Below, in pieces: positions 29,766 to 30,298 of a DNA stretch of 30,298 nt (its first letter is position 1; each line of letters begins with the position of its first letter). A program made the translations under genes and the position numbers. The notes below the pieces were generated by a model. The model saw only the letters and a program-made list of their open reading frames with translations, was not told the DNA's origin and did no database searches. The stretch spans positions 1 through 30,298 of the forward strand of contig DAOVQI010000002.1 in assembly GCA_030628785.1 (NCBI GenBank), read 5' to 3'. Source of the DNA: Bacteroidota bacterium. GTDB taxonomy: Bacteria > Bacteroidota > Bacteroidia > Bacteroidales > VadinHA17.

Positions 29766-29843
29766 AAAATGCTCTTAGTTAAAAGAATATTAGCACATCG
29801 GATTTATAATGGGATGTAAACAATCAAATCTATTTTTGATGTA

Positions 29844-29878
29844 AAAAAGCACTCCATGAGGGTGCTTTTTGCTTTTTT
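29844..29878 (+). terminator. Intrinsic terminator of the 54-aa gene
   Basis: AAAAAGCACTC pairs with GGGTGCTTTTT over a CATGA loop (29844-29870, one G-T wobble), followed by GCTTTTTTG. It lies 78 bp behind the stop of the small gene and before the tRNA promoter. Confidence 0.8.
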
Positions 29879-29926
29879 GTTAACCTATTTGTATACCAGT
29901 CATTTTCCGTTTCCGGTTTAAATAAT

Positions 29927-29957
29927 TTTGCGGTTGCAGAGGTATTTTTTACTTTTG
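29927..29957 (+). promoter_or_regulatory. Bacteroidota housekeeping promoter of tRNA-Ser
   Basis: TTTG at 29927-29930, exactly 19 bp, then TACTTTTG at 29950-29957: a perfect match to the Bacteroidota -33/-7 consensus TTTG-N19-TAnnTTTG. The start would be near 29964, giving a 5' leader of about 50 nt before the tRNA. Confidence 0.75.
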
Positions 29958-30013
29958 TCCAGCTTTTTTTGGCAAGGTTGAAGTCAGGAAATTTATCAGC
30001 TTGCTTTCTATCC

Positions 30014-30102
<89 letters not shown>

Positions 30103-30147
30103 AAAACCTAAATCAATCCCGGCGAAGCCGGGATTGATTTAGGTTTT
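30103..30147. terminator. Perfect 21-bp hairpin behind tRNA-Ser
   Basis: AAAACCTAAATCAATCCCGGC, a GAA loop, and the exact inverse: 45 bp, no mismatch, starting 2 bp after the tRNA. It ends in TTTT, so it can act as a bidirectional terminator. The GAA loop and GC-rich tip match the other short-loop palindromes of the window. Confidence 0.65.
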
Positions 30148-30287
30148 GATTGGCTTCCACCAGGGGATCATGAGCGAAGCGAATAATCCCCTGGAAAACT
30201 TGTTTTCAAAAGGACTCGCAAGAATAAAAAAGTAACCCGTTAGGGTTGATTTAGGTTTTGATTGGCTTCCACCAGGGGATCATGAGC
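30134..30287. repeat. 42-bp direct repeats behind tRNA-Ser
   Basis: The stretch 30134-30175 recurs exactly at 30246-30287 (offset 112 bp): TTGATTTAGGTTTTGATTGG and onward through CACCAGGGGATCATGAGC. In the first copy CCAGGGGAT (30160-30168) pairs with ATCCCCTGG (30186-30194). The second copy runs out of the window, ending GCTTGCCCTGTGA, a 13-mer also present at 27540-27552 in the stop-carrying element of nSTAND copy 3. Between them ACCC/GGGT (AACCCGTTAGGGTT) is another hairpin. Confidence 0.75.
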
Positions 30288-30298
30288 TTGCCCTGTGA

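Noticed and set aside
29768..29818. 16-codon frame behind the 54-aa gene
   Set aside because: Too short, no ribosome-binding site, and it lies in the stretch leading to the terminator.

Overview
The window looks like a chromosomal segment of a Bacteroidota bacterium, probably from the Bacteroidales/Marinilabiliales side. The evidence is a textbook Bacteroidota promoter (TTTG, 19 bp, TAnnTTTG) in front of a tRNA-Ser, near-absence of Shine-Dalgarno sequences, a LolA-like lipoprotein-sorting protein of Bacteroidota type, and intergenic DNA full of short-loop hairpins. No transposase, integrase, CRISPR array or rRNA gene is visible.

Layout. Positions 1-4602 are ordinary genes in repeat-rich spacers: the 3' end of a lipoprotein-sorting protein, an AGCS sodium:alanine symporter (minus strand) bracketed by two direct-repeat families, and a PhzF-family isomerase. 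From 4755 to about 29340 lies an accessory island. It holds a HEPN-like protein (4755-5810), two convergent cassettes each made of an nSTAND-TM-WD40 NTPase and a polytopic membrane protein (6032-9975 and 11105-15011), a TPR-SpoIIE phosphatase (15113-17011), a coupled pair of unrecognised proteins (17353-19286), a giant HEPN-TM-TPR-thioredoxin-like-TPR protein (19656-24008), a third nSTAND-TM-WD40-TPR gene on the minus strand split by one in-frame stop (24209-28333), and a divergent DUF5706/PycTM membrane effector (28638-29198). The right end has a 49-codon remnant of a DUF4143 ATPase, a 54-aa gene with a sigma-54-like promoter, tRNA-Ser(GCU), and hairpin/direct repeats.

How it fits together. 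STAND NTPases with repeat sensor domains, HEPN proteins (many of which are RNases) and PycTM membrane proteins are all recurrent parts of prokaryotic conflict and anti-phage systems. Here three related STAND proteins share a highly similar N-terminal NTPase but differ strongly in the WD40 sensor. Each has a transmembrane helix between NTPase and sensor, and each has a membrane-protein neighbour: polytopic partners for copies 1 and 2, PycTM for copy 3. The spacer upstream of copy 2 is a decayed copy of the PycTM locus found upstream of copy 3, so an ancestral unit of nSTAND plus divergent PycTM appears to have been duplicated. The function as a defence island is inference from domain content; no phenotype can be read from sequence.

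The second theme is mobile-looking palindromes. Short hairpins of intergenic type have entered the coding sequence of all three STAND genes, at the linker after the NTPase core, where they encode variable low-complexity peptides. In copy 3 such an element carries the in-frame stop. Homologous spacers upstream of copies 2 and 3 differ by a precise 40-bp hairpin insertion.
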